DNA of 50,561 nucleotides, taken from assembly GCA_021741325.1 (NCBI GenBank), contig JAIOYC010000002.1:1-50561 (forward strand), in the 5' to 3' direction. The notes below the pieces were generated by a model, which made no database searches, had not been told where the DNA came from, and saw nothing but the letters and a program-made list of their open reading frames with translations. The DNA is from Alphaproteobacteria bacterium (lineage in GTDB: Bacteria > Pseudomonadota > Alphaproteobacteria > Micavibrionales > Micavibrionaceae). Every line of letters starts with the position of its first letter. Within the stretch, counting starts at the first letter, position 1. Shown here piece by piece: positions 1 to 7,973 of this stretch. A program made the translations under genes and the position numbers.

Positions 1-1
1 G

Positions 2-625
2 ATTGAAGACCTGCCCCAGCCCTTCGTCGCGGTGGCCTCGGATCTTGTGACCGGCCATGAAATCTGGCTCCGCAAAGGCCCGCTCGTCGAAGCGCTGCGC
101 GCGTCGTTCGCCCTGCCCGGCGTCTTTCCGCCGGTGAACCATAATCACCGCCTGCTGGTCGATGGCGCACTGACCAATCCTGTGCCCGTATCGGTCTGTC
201 AGGCGCTGGGAGCGCGCATGACAGTGGCGGTGGACCTGAACGCCGACATTATTGGTAAATCCGTAAAAAGCGGGCAGGCCTATCAGACCATCACGGGATT
301 CGATCTCTACAATGATCAGGACGTTCCCCCCGAAACACAGAAAAAATTCTCCAGCGGATTGGCCAAACGCCTGTTCCGCCGGGAGGAAAACAACCCCAGC
401 CTGTTCGGCGTGATGGTTTCGGCACTGAACATCATGCAGGACCGCATGACCCGCTCACGCCTGGCGGGCGATCCGCCCGATGTACATATAAAGCCCCTAA
501 TTGGCCATATCGGCCTGCTGGAGTTCGAGCGCGGCGCCGAGTTGATTGCCGAGGGAGAGTCTGCAGCCCTGCGCGCGCTGCCCGACATCAAGGCCGCCAT
601 GGATGTGTTCCTGCCGCAGGGGTGA
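2..625 (+). CDS. Patatin-like phospholipase, C-terminal part (5' truncated by window edge)
   Basis: The reading frame is open from base 2, so the start and the GxSxG nucleophile elbow lie outside the window; 207 residues are visible. The seen part has the patatin hallmarks: an LRASFALPGVFPPV stretch followed by LLVDGALTNPVPV, in which Asp of the DGA motif is the second member of the Ser-Asp dyad. Families of this type (RssA/YchK-like) hydrolyse acyl esters of lipids. The C-terminal ~120 residues are less conserved. It ends 54 bases before truB, so it may be co-transcribed with it; in many alphaproteobacteria rbfA occupies this place instead. Family call secure, substrate unknown. Confidence 0.85.
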   Translation: MEDLPQPFVAVASDLVTGHEIWLRKGPLVEALRASFALPGVFPPVNHNHRLLVDGALTNPVPVSVCQALGARMTVAVDLNADIIGKSVKSGQAYQTITGFDLYNDQDVPPETQKKFSSGLAKRLFRREENNPSLFGVMVSALNIMQDRMTRSRLAGDPPDVHIKPLIGHIGLLEFERGAELIAEGESAALRALPDIKAAMDVFLPQG

Positions 626-679
626 CAAGATACCTCGCAATATGCTTTAAGGGCGCTCTTTACCCCGACAGGACACATC

Positions 680-1615
680 ATGGCCCGCACGCGCAAAGGC
701 GAGAAAATCGACGGCTGGATCAATCTGGACAAGCCCTCCGGCATGACATCCACTCAGGCCGTCGCGCGGGTCCGGCGTCTTCTGAATGCTCAGAAAGCCG
801 GTCACGCGGGAACTCTTGACCCGCTGGCGACCGGAATTTTGCCTATCGCACTGGGCGAGGCCACCAAAACCATCCCCTTCGCGCAGGACGCCCTGAAAAC
901 CTACAGCTTCACGGTTTCATGGGGAGAACAACGAGACACAGACGATTCCGAGGGCACGGTAATTGCGACCTCCGCACACAGGCCCGCCCCGGAAGATATT
1001 GAGAAGGGGCTGGTGGCTTATAGGGGCCACATTCTCCAGACGCCCCCGCAATATTCCGCCCTGAAAATCGGTGGGAAGCGAGCCTATGATCTGGCCCGTG
1101 CCGGGGAAGAGATCGACCTGCAGCCGCGGGAGGTCTTTATAGAGGATTTGCGTCTGACCGCCGTCGAGATGGACAAAGCCGATTTCCTGATGATCTGCGG
1201 CAAGGGCACATATGTGCGGTCCATCGCGCGCGATCTGGCCCGGGATATGGGTACATGCGGGTATGTTTCCACCTTGCGGCGCGAGCGCGTGGGTGCGTTT
1301 GGAGCGGATCGCGCAATTTCTCTGGACAATCTGGAAAAAATGCAGGATAGTCCGGCCCTTGGCTCCGCCCTTTTGCCTCTGGACTTTGCGCTGGACGACA
1401 TCCCGGCTTTGACCGTGAGGGACTTTGAAGCGGCGCGGCTGAGAAGCGGACAGGCTTTGGCCTTTATCTCCCGCCCCGATTTCGAGCGTTTGCGCGAAGC
1501 GGGACTGGCAGAGGAAAGCTCTTCCACGGCCCTTGCTGTTTTTGGCGGCAAAGCCGTGGCCCTGGTGGAAATCAGCGGGGGAAGCATACAGCCTGTACGT
1601 GTGTTTAATACTTGA
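680..1615 (+). CDS. truB: tRNA pseudouridine(55) synthase TruB
   Basis: A 311-residue protein that isomerises U55 of the T-loop in tRNAs to pseudouridine. The N-terminal block [17 protein letters not shown] and the catalytic motif [20 protein letters not shown] (with the catalytic Asp in LDP) are typical of TruB. A later [13 protein letters not shown] block is the family's third signature, and the C-terminal ~70 residues fit the PUA-like tail. The chosen ATG has AGGA about six bases upstream. It lies 23 bases ahead of rpsO, the usual truB-rpsO pairing. Confidence 0.97.
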   Translation: MARTRKGEKIDGWINLDKPSGMTSTQAVARVRRLLNAQKAGHAGTLDPLATGILPIALGEATKTIPFAQDALKTYSFTVSWGEQRDTDDSEGTVIATSAHRPAPEDIEKGLVAYRGHILQTPPQYSALKIGGKRAYDLARAGEEIDLQPREVFIEDLRLTAVEMDKADFLMICGKGTYVRSIARDLARDMGTCGYVSTLRRERVGAFGADRAISLDNLEKMQDSPALGSALLPLDFALDDIPALTVRDFEAARLRSGQALAFISRPDFERLREAGLAEESSSTALAVFGGKAVALVEISGGSIQPVRVFNT

Positions 1616-1638
1616 AAACCCTAGATAAGGAGGACCCG

Positions 1639-1908
1639 ATGTCGATTACCGTAGAACGCAAGGCCGAAGTCATTAAGGAATACCAGACCGAACCCAACGA
1701 CACGGGCTCGCCCGAAGTTCAGGTCGCCATCCTGACCGAGCGCATCAACAACATGTCCGAGCATATGCAGTCCCACAAAAAGGACTTCCACAGCCGCCGT
1801 GGCCTTCTGGCCATGGTGGGACGCCGCCGGAAACTGCTCGACTACCTGAAATCAAAAAGCGAAGAGCGTTACCAGACCATCATCTCCCGTCTGGGCATCC
1901 GCCGCTAA
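1639..1908 (+). CDS. rpsO: 30S ribosomal protein S15
   Basis: An 89-residue protein, the canonical length for S15, which binds 16S rRNA helices 20-22 and organises the central domain of the small subunit. The stretches [15 protein letters not shown] and [20 protein letters not shown] are diagnostic. The start is set by a strong AAGGAGG at 1627-1633, five to six bases before ATG; an in-frame upstream ATG at 1612 overlaps truB and would remove this spacing. The gene normally downstream (pnp, polynucleotide phosphorylase) is absent here; two orphan genes on the other strand follow instead. Confidence 0.98.
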   Translation: MSITVERKAEVIKEYQTEPNDTGSPEVQVAILTERINNMSEHMQSHKKDFHSRRGLLAMVGRRRKLLDYLKSKSEERYQTIISRLGIRR

Positions 1909-1916
1909 TTTTCTTT

Positions 1917-1941
1917 CCGGCCTCCCTTTCGGGGAGGCTGG
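1917..1941 (+). terminator. Hairpin after rpsO
   Basis: Arms CCGGCCTCCC and GGGAGGCTGG pair over ten base pairs (one G-T) around a five-base loop, nine bases after the rpsO stop. No T-run follows on the plus strand, so this is either a weak terminator or an mRNA-stabilising 3' hairpin. It also lies between convergent genes. Confidence 0.45.
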
Positions 1942-1952
1942 GAAATCTCCCA

Positions 1953-2294
1953 TTATAATCGCCGCGTCAAATCCCTGCTCAGGGCCCGTAATGTGCCTTC
2001 GGCTTGCTTTGCCATTTCATCGAAAGAGCCTTGCGCCGAGTGAGGGATCTTCTGCCTTGCTTCTGCAATAAGGCTCCGGGCGGTATAGGCAGAGATCTTG
2101 AATATTTTTGAAAATTCTGCCTGATCGGAAAACTCTCTGCGCGCCAGATCCCCATCATCGCTATGAGAAACCACCACGTCCCGGGCGGCCGCCAGCGTGA
2201 CCGCAAAGTTGCCTGGCAGGGAGACCATTCCCACAAAACTATTTCCCAGATCATTTACTTGCCGGTGAAATTGCCCAAATAAATCTCCCCCCAC
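1953..2294 (-). CDS. Orphan protein, paralogue of the 2445-2831 protein
   Basis: I do not recognise the family. The GTG at 2294 is chosen because AAGGAG lies six to seven bases upstream and because the resulting N-terminus, MGGDLFGQFHRQVNDLGNSF, lines up with MSADLFVKFHNDVEALKIGF of the neighbour; a TTG at 2324 would precede the ribosome binding site. The product is 113 residues, soluble, with no signal peptide or membrane segment, and is probably helical in its C-terminal half. The C-terminal parts also align (a shared A-SLI...F...TL..L pattern). The gene is AT-richer than rpsO and cpaA around it. Confidence 0.7.
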   Translation of the reverse strand: MGGDLFGQFHRQVNDLGNSFVGMVSLPGNFAVTLAAARDVVVSHSDDGDLARREFSDQAEFSKIFKISAYTARSLIAEARQKIPHSAQGSFDEMAKQAEGTLRALSRDLTRRL

Positions 2295-2444
2295 CGCATC
2301 ACTCCTTTTTTCAGGAAACTGCAATAAATAGAAATATAGAAGGAAATATTCGCAAGATTCTAATAAATCGGCAAATTAAAATGCAGAATTATCCACCGTT
2401 GCGGGTTCTGGTAAGTGTTTTCTTAATTTGCTGAGAAAGAAGAC

Positions 2445-2831
2445 CTATAGCGTCGCGCCGGCTTGCGCTTGAACGGCGGCCTTCAGCTCTTGCAGAGTTT
2501 GACGTATTTTAACAGATTCTCCCTCAAAAGCCCGGCGGGCTTTCTGTTTCAGATTATATCCAGCCAAAGTAATCAAACTGCCTGCGCTTTTAACCTGGAG
2601 ATCAAACTCCCAGGACGCCAAGGCCGCTGCTTCAGTGTGGGAATCTTGAAGGGCCGGGACCAATTCGTATTGCCCTACGACCTTCTGCGCCATTTCCAAA
2701 GTTTTTGTGAAAATCTTCTGCAGATGAACGGGACGCAGGGAAGAATCCGGAACATCGTGCACTTCCCCCGCAAAACCGATCTTCAAGGCTTCTACGTCGT
2801 TATGAAATTTTACAAACAGATCTGCGGACAT
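2445..2831 (-). CDS. Orphan protein, paralogue of the 1953-2294 protein
   Basis: A 128-residue soluble protein of unrecognised family that begins MSADLFVKFHNDVEALKIGF and ends in a Gln/Ala/Lys-rich helix-like tail. The start ATG has AAGGAG about seven bases upstream, and a TTGACA promoter lies behind it at 2859-2886. It is the first gene of the pair; its downstream neighbour is a diverged duplicate. There are no Cys pairs, no membrane helix and no export signal. The pair sits between rpsO and the pilus locus and reads away from the latter. Confidence 0.75.
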   Translation of the reverse strand: MSADLFVKFHNDVEALKIGFAGEVHDVPDSSLRPVHLQKIFTKTLEMAQKVVGQYELVPALQDSHTEAAALASWEFDLQVKSAGSLITLAGYNLKQKARRAFEGESVKIRQTLQELKAAVQAQAGATL

Positions 2832-2858
2832 TTTTCTCTCCTTAAGGGGTGCCGGGAA

Positions 2859-2886
2859 AACATAGAATAAATTAAATTTATGTCAA
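2859..2886 (-). promoter_or_regulatory. Sigma-70-type promoter for the orphan pair
   Basis: On the minus strand TTGACA (2881-2886) is followed after 16 bases by TATGTT (2859-2864). The predicted start near 2852 leaves a leader of about 20 bases with a Shine-Dalgarno sequence before the ATG at 2831. Confidence 0.6.
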
Positions 2887-2922
2887 GATAATTCCGGCAT
2901 TTTGGAGTGCGCATTTTTTTGC

Positions 2923-2928
2923 TACCAT
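2923..2928 (+). promoter_or_regulatory. -10 element for a probable leaderless cpaA transcript
   Basis: TACCAT lies exactly six bases before the cpaA ATG, so transcription would begin at or next to the start codon. No Shine-Dalgarno sequence is seen before this ATG and no convincing -35 is visible. Six other genes in the window show the same arrangement. Confidence 0.4.
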
Positions 2929-2934
2929 GGGCGA

Positions 2935-3483
2935 ATGTTTTTGCTCACATTTTTCCTGATTTGTGTGTTTATCGCTCTGGGCGCTGGCTTTCTGGCTGCG
3001 CTGTCCGATCTGAAGGGCTTGAAAATTCCGAATTTCCACAGCGTCCTCATCGCTGGAACCTTCCTCATGGCTTATGCGGGCTTATGGCTTGGGGGGCGCG
3101 AGGACGTCTTCGCACCCCTCCTGTCACATATGTTGGGCTTTGCTCTGGTCTTCCTGATGACGCTGGCGCTCTTCGCCTTCAGGGCCATCGGCGGGGGTGA
3201 TTCCAAGATGGCCAGCGCCTTTGCGCTCTGGATGGGCCTGAAAGGCATTATCCTGTTTCTTTTCTACACCGCGATGTTCGGAGGGCTTCTAGGCGCAGCC
3301 GCCCTGATTTTAAAACGTTGGAAACCCTTTAAAGGCCCCGCCCCCAATAGCTGGATCGCGCGCGTTCAGGCCGGAGAAAACGCCGTGCCCTATGGCGTGG
3401 CCATCCTTGCGGGGGCACTGGTATCCTTCGCGAAAATAGGGTATTTTGGATCAGAAGTTCTCTCCTCGTTCCTGCTGTCCTGA
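2935..3483 (+). CDS. cpaA: Prepilin peptidase CpaA/TadV
   Basis: A 182-residue polytopic membrane protein of peptidase family A24, which cleaves the leader of Flp-type pilins at the inner membrane. Both aspartates of the aspartyl protease are visible: one in LSDLKGLKIPN near the N-terminus and one in the AIGGGDSK motif. The short form lacks the N-terminal methylase domain of PilD, as is usual in Tad systems. The ATG at 2935 starts directly with a hydrophobic helix; a TTG at 2902 would add eleven unlikely residues. It is the first gene of the pilus cluster. Confidence 0.93.
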   Translation: MFLLTFFLICVFIALGAGFLAALSDLKGLKIPNFHSVLIAGTFLMAYAGLWLGGREDVFAPLLSHMLGFALVFLMTLALFAFRAIGGGDSKMASAFALWMGLKGIILFLFYTAMFGGLLGAAALILKRWKPFKGPAPNSWIARVQAGENAVPYGVAILAGALVSFAKIGYFGSEVLSSFLLS

Positions 3484-3504
3484 CAGCCCTGAAGGAAGTA
3501 TCAC

Positions 3505-4392
3505 ATGAATAAAAACGTCCTGATCGTTCTGGGCGGAGCCGTTTTGGTTGCTATCCTCGTGGCTGTCCTCGTACAGGTGACGCTGGGCGGCAAACAAAAA
3601 AAACAGGTCGCCCAGGAAGCGCGGGTCGAAATTCTCGTGGCCGCCCAGGATCTGGGCATCGGGCGCGAATTGCAGCCCGGCGATCTCCGATGGCAGGAAT
3701 GGCCTAAAAGCAGCGTCTTCCCCGGTGCCCTGACCCGCAAGGACAAGACCGAACTGGCCGAAAAGGCTCTTGAAGGCCGACTGTCGCGCAATATCGCGCA
3801 GGGCGAGCCGGTCATGAAAAACGCCCTCTTGGGGCAATCCAAGGGCAATTTCGTCGCCGCCAGCCTGGAGCCGGGCATGCGGGCCATGGCCATAGAGGTT
3901 TCCGCCTCCTCCATGGTGGCCGGCTTTCTGGGCCCGGGCGATCATGTCGATATCATCCTGACCTATAAGGAAACCATCAACACGGAGGATAGCGATCCCC
4001 GCGTGCATGCCATGATTGAAAAAAACCTGGACAAGCTCGCAACAGAAACAATCCTGCAAAATGTCAAAGTCCTGGCGGTTGATCAAATCGCGGAACGGAA
4101 AGACGACGACAAGATCAAGGTAGGAAAAACGGTTACCGTGTCGGTCAGCGCCGAGGATGCGGAAAAACTCTCCCTGGCGGCGGAGATTGGAGAATTGATG
4201 CTCTCCTTGCGGGGGGTCGGGGACGATAAAATCATCACGCGGACATGGCCCACGATCTCCGATGCCCGCTTGACCACTATGGACGATGAAATATTTACGG
4301 AATACGATAAAATCAAAAAGGATGCTGGCATTCACTCCAATAGTGTGAGAATCTATAATGGAGCTGCGGTCGCGGCACAGTCCTCGCCATAG
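3505..4392 (+). CDS. cpaB: Flp pilus assembly protein CpaB (RcpC)
   Basis: A 295-residue protein with one N-terminal membrane anchor (residues ~4-27, a Val/Leu/Ala-rich helix) and a periplasmic SAF domain. The region beginning VEILVAAQDLGIGRELQPGD is the typical SAF start, followed by the RcpC/CpaB block with SLEPGMRAMAIEV and GPGDHVDIILTY. It is thought to link the secretin to the inner-membrane part of the Tad machine. AAGGA precedes the ATG. It is followed by a 70-base gap with a hairpin before cpaC. Confidence 0.94.
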   Translation: MNKNVLIVLGGAVLVAILVAVLVQVTLGGKQKKQVAQEARVEILVAAQDLGIGRELQPGDLRWQEWPKSSVFPGALTRKDKTELAEKALEGRLSRNIAQGEPVMKNALLGQSKGNFVAASLEPGMRAMAIEVSASSMVAGFLGPGDHVDIILTYKETINTEDSDPRVHAMIEKNLDKLATETILQNVKVLAVDQIAERKDDDKIKVGKTVTVSVSAEDAEKLSLAAEIGELMLSLRGVGDDKIITRTWPTISDARLTTMDDEIFTEYDKIKKDAGIHSNSVRIYNGAAVAAQSSP

Positions 4393-4415
4393 TACTCTCC
4401 AATTCTTGTCCTCCA

Positions 4416-4440
4416 TTCCCGCACCGGGAAACTTTTCTCT
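4416..4440 (+). terminator. Intra-operon hairpin between cpaB and cpaC
   Basis: TTCCCG and CGGGAA form a six-pair stem with a three-base loop, followed by ACTTTTCTCT. It lies in a 70-base gap of an otherwise tight operon, so it may be an attenuator or a partial terminator. The stem is short. Confidence 0.35.
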
Positions 4441-4462
4441 TGTCTGGTAAAACGGGCCTTTA

Positions 4463-5989
4463 ATGATGATACCCTACCCATATTCCGGCTTGTCTTCCGG
4501 TAGGGCGCCACTGGTTTTCGCACTCTCGTGCGTTCTTTTCTCGTGCGCGCTTATTCTTCTTTGCAGTCCTTTGCCCGCCCAAGCCTCTAAGGGGGACTTG
4601 ATGGCGCCCCATGCTTCCTCCGGAGAAACGATGACTCCTCTGTATGTTCCACTTGGCAAGGCCGAGCTCGTGGATATGCCCGGGGAAATCGGAGATGTCC
4701 TGGTCGCGGACCCGGGCGTAATCGAGGTCATGGCCGTTCAGGCCAATCGCCTCTATGTAGTGGGCCTGAAGGTGGGGGACACGAACCTGATCGCGCTCGA
4801 CGCTGCGGGCAACGTGGTTAAAAAGCTGGATGTGCACGTCAAGTACGACCTACAGGCCATTCAGGGCCTTCTGGGCGATCTGTTCCCCGAAGAAACCGTA
4901 AAGGTGGCTTCTATTCACGACCAAATTCTCCTGACCGGAACCGTCTCCAACCCGGAAAAAGCCAACAAGATCGCCAATGTGCTGGGCCGCTATGTCAGCA
5001 AGCTGCAAGGCGAGGGAAAATCTCCGGACGAGGTCATCTCGAATCTTCTGGAAGTGCGCGGGGAACAGCAGGTGATGCTCCAGGTCAAGATCCTGGAAGC
5101 CAAGCGCAGTATCCTCAAGGAGCTGGGCCTGGAAACAGATTTCAATGACCCCAATGAATTGGCCACGACCACCCTTTTTGGAGGCACGCGTTCTGGCAGC
5201 AATACGAGCCGGGGAGATTCCGCAATGTTCGCCACCGGCGCGGGGATTGGGCTGACGCAGGATCCCACGGGAATGGCTCGTATCCTGGCAGAGACGGGCA
5301 TTCGCGGCATTGGCCAAATCGGCCTGTTCCTGAATGCGCTGGAAGAAGAAAATCTTGTGAATGTCCTGGCCGAACCAAATCTGACCGCAGTATCGGGCGA
5401 GCAGGCCGGCTTTTTGGCCGGAGGAGAATTTCCCGTTCCCGTCGGCAGGGATCAAGTGGGGAACATCGTCGTCGAATTCCGGGAATTCGGAGTGTCTTTG
5501 AATTTCCGGCCCAAAGTCCTGTCGGATTCCCGCATCAGCCTGCAGCTCAACACGGAGGTTTCCTCTCTCGACTTTGAGAGCGCGATTGTCCTTTCGGATT
5601 TGACCGTACCGGGCCTGAATATCCGCCGCGCCGACACCACTGTCGAAATCGCCAGCGGGGCCAGCCTCATGATCGCCGGATTGCTGCAATCGGAAGCCGT
5701 CAAAGGCATGGCGGGTCTTCCGGGTATTCGCAAAGCGCCTATTTTGGGTGACCTGGTTTCATCGGACAGTTTCCAGCGCGATGAAACGGAGCTTGTGGTG
5801 ATCGTCACGCCTTACATGGTAAAGCCGTATGCCGAGGAAAAACGGGCCGATCTTCCACCCGCGCCCAAGCGCAGCGACAATCCCCTCGCGGCCGCTTTCG
5901 CGGGGAATGTCCGGCGCTCCTATGATATTGAAAAAGATGATAAGGAACTCTTCGGCGATGACAGTCATTTCGGCTATTTATTGAATTAG
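4463..5989 (+). CDS. cpaC: Tad pilus secretin CpaC (RcpA)
   Basis: A 508-residue outer-membrane channel subunit for the Flp pilus. An N-terminal signal segment ends near PAQAS (~residue 43). It is followed by the pilus-formation N-domain (LGKAELVDMPGEIGDVLVAD), a BON-like part (~residues 130-175), and the secretin core with MLQVKILEAKRSILKELG and the conserved VPGLNIRRADTTVEIASG. The core ends with LPGIRKAPILGDLVSSDSF and VVIVTPYMVKP. A short hydrophilic tail follows. Two adjacent ATGs begin the frame and no clear Shine-Dalgarno sequence is present. It is separated by 16 bases from cpaD. Confidence 0.95.
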   Translation: MMIPYPYSGLSSGRAPLVFALSCVLFSCALILLCSPLPAQASKGDLMAPHASSGETMTPLYVPLGKAELVDMPGEIGDVLVADPGVIEVMAVQANRLYVVGLKVGDTNLIALDAAGNVVKKLDVHVKYDLQAIQGLLGDLFPEETVKVASIHDQILLTGTVSNPEKANKIANVLGRYVSKLQGEGKSPDEVISNLLEVRGEQQVMLQVKILEAKRSILKELGLETDFNDPNELATTTLFGGTRSGSNTSRGDSAMFATGAGIGLTQDPTGMARILAETGIRGIGQIGLFLNALEEENLVNVLAEPNLTAVSGEQAGFLAGGEFPVPVGRDQVGNIVVEFREFGVSLNFRPKVLSDSRISLQLNTEVSSLDFESAIVLSDLTVPGLNIRRADTTVEIASGASLMIAGLLQSEAVKGMAGLPGIRKAPILGDLVSSDSFQRDETELVVIVTPYMVKPYAEEKRADLPPAPKRSDNPLAAAFAGNVRRSYDIEKDDKELFGDDSHFGYLLN

Positions 5990-6005
5990 TAGGGAGATAT
6001 CAGAC

Positions 6006-6656
6006 GTGAGGAAGCCCAGACGCATCATCATCCCTTTTATCCTTTGCGCCGTTGGCCTGGCATCGTCTTCCTGCGACATGAATCATCCCACCTATGTCCA
6101 CCCTCAAAGGGCCCAGGTGGATCAGGGACGATTCCATGAAGAGATTTCCCTCTCCGAGGTGGACAGGACTTACGCGCGCAATCTGGGCACTGTTTATGAC
6201 CGCAGTGGAGAGGGTCCGGTGAACGTGACGGTCACCTATGATCAGTTCTCTCAATTCAACACGCCTATAAAAGCCCGCACGGAACTGGGGCGGATACAAA
6301 CCCTTCTGAAAGAGGCTGGAATTCCCCAGATTGAGGGATCTATCCTTCCTGTCTACAACTCGGGAGAGGATTCACAGCTTCTTGTCTCTTTTAAATCCTA
6401 CAAAGCCCTTCCCCCTGAGGATTGCACGGTTTTACCGGGGCTGGAGGATCGGAATGTAGAAGCCAACCCTGAGTATCGTCTGGGCTGCACGGTTGAAACA
6501 CTCCAGGCAAAACAAATCGCCCGTCCCCGGGATCTTCTGGGCCGGGATCAGCGCGGTGCAACAACCGACGGACGGCGCGGGGGCAATATAATTGAAACCT
6601 ATCGTTCGGGAGTTCCGAATGAAAGCCTGGGCGGCGAAAAAGCGTCCGGAGATTGA
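6006..6656 (+). CDS. cpaD: Pilus biogenesis lipoprotein CpaD
   Basis: A 216-residue protein starting at GTG, with AGGGAG about ten bases upstream. The N-terminal signal peptide ends in LASSSC, so Cys23 is the likely lipidated residue. In Tad systems CpaD is an outer-membrane lipoprotein that helps secretin assembly. The C-terminal half carries the family feature of a short Cys-bearing region (EDCTVLPG ... YRLGCTVE). It is followed at once by cpaE, whose ATG lies one base after the cpaD stop. Confidence 0.88.
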   Translation: MRKPRRIIIPFILCAVGLASSSCDMNHPTYVHPQRAQVDQGRFHEEISLSEVDRTYARNLGTVYDRSGEGPVNVTVTYDQFSQFNTPIKARTELGRIQTLLKEAGIPQIEGSILPVYNSGEDSQLLVSFKSYKALPPEDCTVLPGLEDRNVEANPEYRLGCTVETLQAKQIARPRDLLGRDQRGATTDGRRGGNIIETYRSGVPNESLGGEKASGD

Positions 6657-6657
6657 A

Positions 6658-7959
6658 ATGAGTAAGGACGATACAAAAATCCAGGGAACAATGACGGACA
6701 CGGCCAGTGAATTTACCTATGTTCTTCTGCCGTCCGCGCGGGTCGCGGTGTTTTCGAAAGATCCGGAAACGCTGGCGGCTGCCCGCGCCATCGAAACCGA
6801 CTGGCGATTCGCGCGCGTGGATATCGGTGTCCATGAAGGAAGCATAGAAACGGCTTCCGAAATCTACCGGGATGAAGCCTCCCCCGAGATGGTGATTATC
6901 CAGATCGAAAAGATCGAGGATTCCCTGACGCGCAAACTGGAATCTCTGGCGGAGCATTGCGCCGAAGGAACCGCGGCGATCATCATCGGTCCGGTCAACG
7001 ATGTAAATCTCTATCGGCGCCTTATCGATATGGGTGTCAGCGATTATCTCGTCAAGCCGACAAGCACCGGGATGCTCGCAGAAGTTATTGCCAGAACATT
7101 GATCGAAAAACTGGGTGTTACAGGAAGCCGCCTGATCGCCTTCGCGGGTACCAAAGGCGGCGTTGGAACCTCCGTTCTGGCGCAAGCCATGGCCTGCGGA
7201 ACAGCGGATCTTTTAGGCCAAAAAACGGTATTGCTGGATGGAGCAGGCGGCTGGTCCACCATGGGGGTGGGGCTTGGATTTGAGCCCTCAACCACTCTTG
7301 CGGAAGCGGCCCGCGCCGCGTCACGCGACGATGAAGACAGCCTGAAGCGCATGTTGTTTAAATCCGGGGAAAAACTAAGCGTTCTGGCCAGCGGGGGAGA
7401 AATCATGCTTGAGCCGGTTCTCGCCCCCGCTCAGATGGAAGAGCTTATAGACACCCTGATGATCACCTACCCGGTTGTGATTGTAGATCTCTCCCACACT
7501 GCTTCGGATCTGCAGCGTATTGTTTTGGCCCGGGCGAACCAAATCATCCTGGTTTCCACGCCTACCTTGCCATCCCTCAGGCTTGCCCGCAGCCTCCTGC
7601 AGGAAATCCGAAACACGCGGGGCGGGAAATCGGGAGGCGTTGATGTGTTGATCAATAAAAAAGGGCTTGATTCCGCCAGCGAAATCCCTTCCAAAGACAT
7701 TGCCGAAGCCCTTGATCTTGTGCCTGCCGCGGTAATTCCATTTCAACCTAAAGTCTTTATGAAAGCCGAAAGCGAGGGTTCAAAACTGCTCCGGTACAAG
7801 GAAGGAGAGCTTCTTGTAAAAACTCATCTTCTGCCTTTGGTCGAACAATTTTTTTCCGCCCGGACGGGGCCGGATTCAGAAAAAAGATCCTCCACGGAAA
7901 TTCTTATAGGAAAAATTCTGGATGGTATCGGCATAAAAAAGATCCTCCCTAAAAAATAA
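6658..7959 (+). CDS. cpaE: Pilus localisation ATPase-like protein CpaE (TadZ)
   Basis: A 433-residue cytoplasmic protein with two parts. Residues ~20-150 form a receiver-like domain whose usual phospho-acceptor region reads VIIQIE, so the Asp is missing. Residues ~157-400 form a ParA/MinD-like fold with KGGVGTS at 166-172, in which the second Lys of the Walker A is Thr, as in many CpaE proteins. CpaE/TadZ positions the pilus at a cell pole. The start at 6658 follows the cpaD stop directly and has GGAG upstream; an earlier in-frame ATG would overlap cpaD by 65 bases. Confidence 0.92.
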   Translation: MSKDDTKIQGTMTDTASEFTYVLLPSARVAVFSKDPETLAAARAIETDWRFARVDIGVHEGSIETASEIYRDEASPEMVIIQIEKIEDSLTRKLESLAEHCAEGTAAIIIGPVNDVNLYRRLIDMGVSDYLVKPTSTGMLAEVIARTLIEKLGVTGSRLIAFAGTKGGVGTSVLAQAMACGTADLLGQKTVLLDGAGGWSTMGVGLGFEPSTTLAEAARAASRDDEDSLKRMLFKSGEKLSVLASGGEIMLEPVLAPAQMEELIDTLMITYPVVIVDLSHTASDLQRIVLARANQIILVSTPTLPSLRLARSLLQEIRNTRGGKSGGVDVLINKKGLDSASEIPSKDIAEALDLVPAAVIPFQPKVFMKAESEGSKLLRYKEGELLVKTHLLPLVEQFFSARTGPDSEKRSSTEILIGKILDGIGIKKILPKK

Positions 7960-7973
7960 ATCGGAATATTTTC

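Noticed and set aside
2389-2397. TTATCCACC, close to a DnaA box
   Set aside because: A single one-mismatch site with no cluster and no origin features nearby; dnaA is not in the window.
3451-4416. Long minus-strand frame opposite cpaB, and similar long antisense frames opposite cpaC, recG, nuoM and truB
   Set aside because: They mirror codon structure of well-supported genes, lack ribosome binding sites, and show no recognisable domains.
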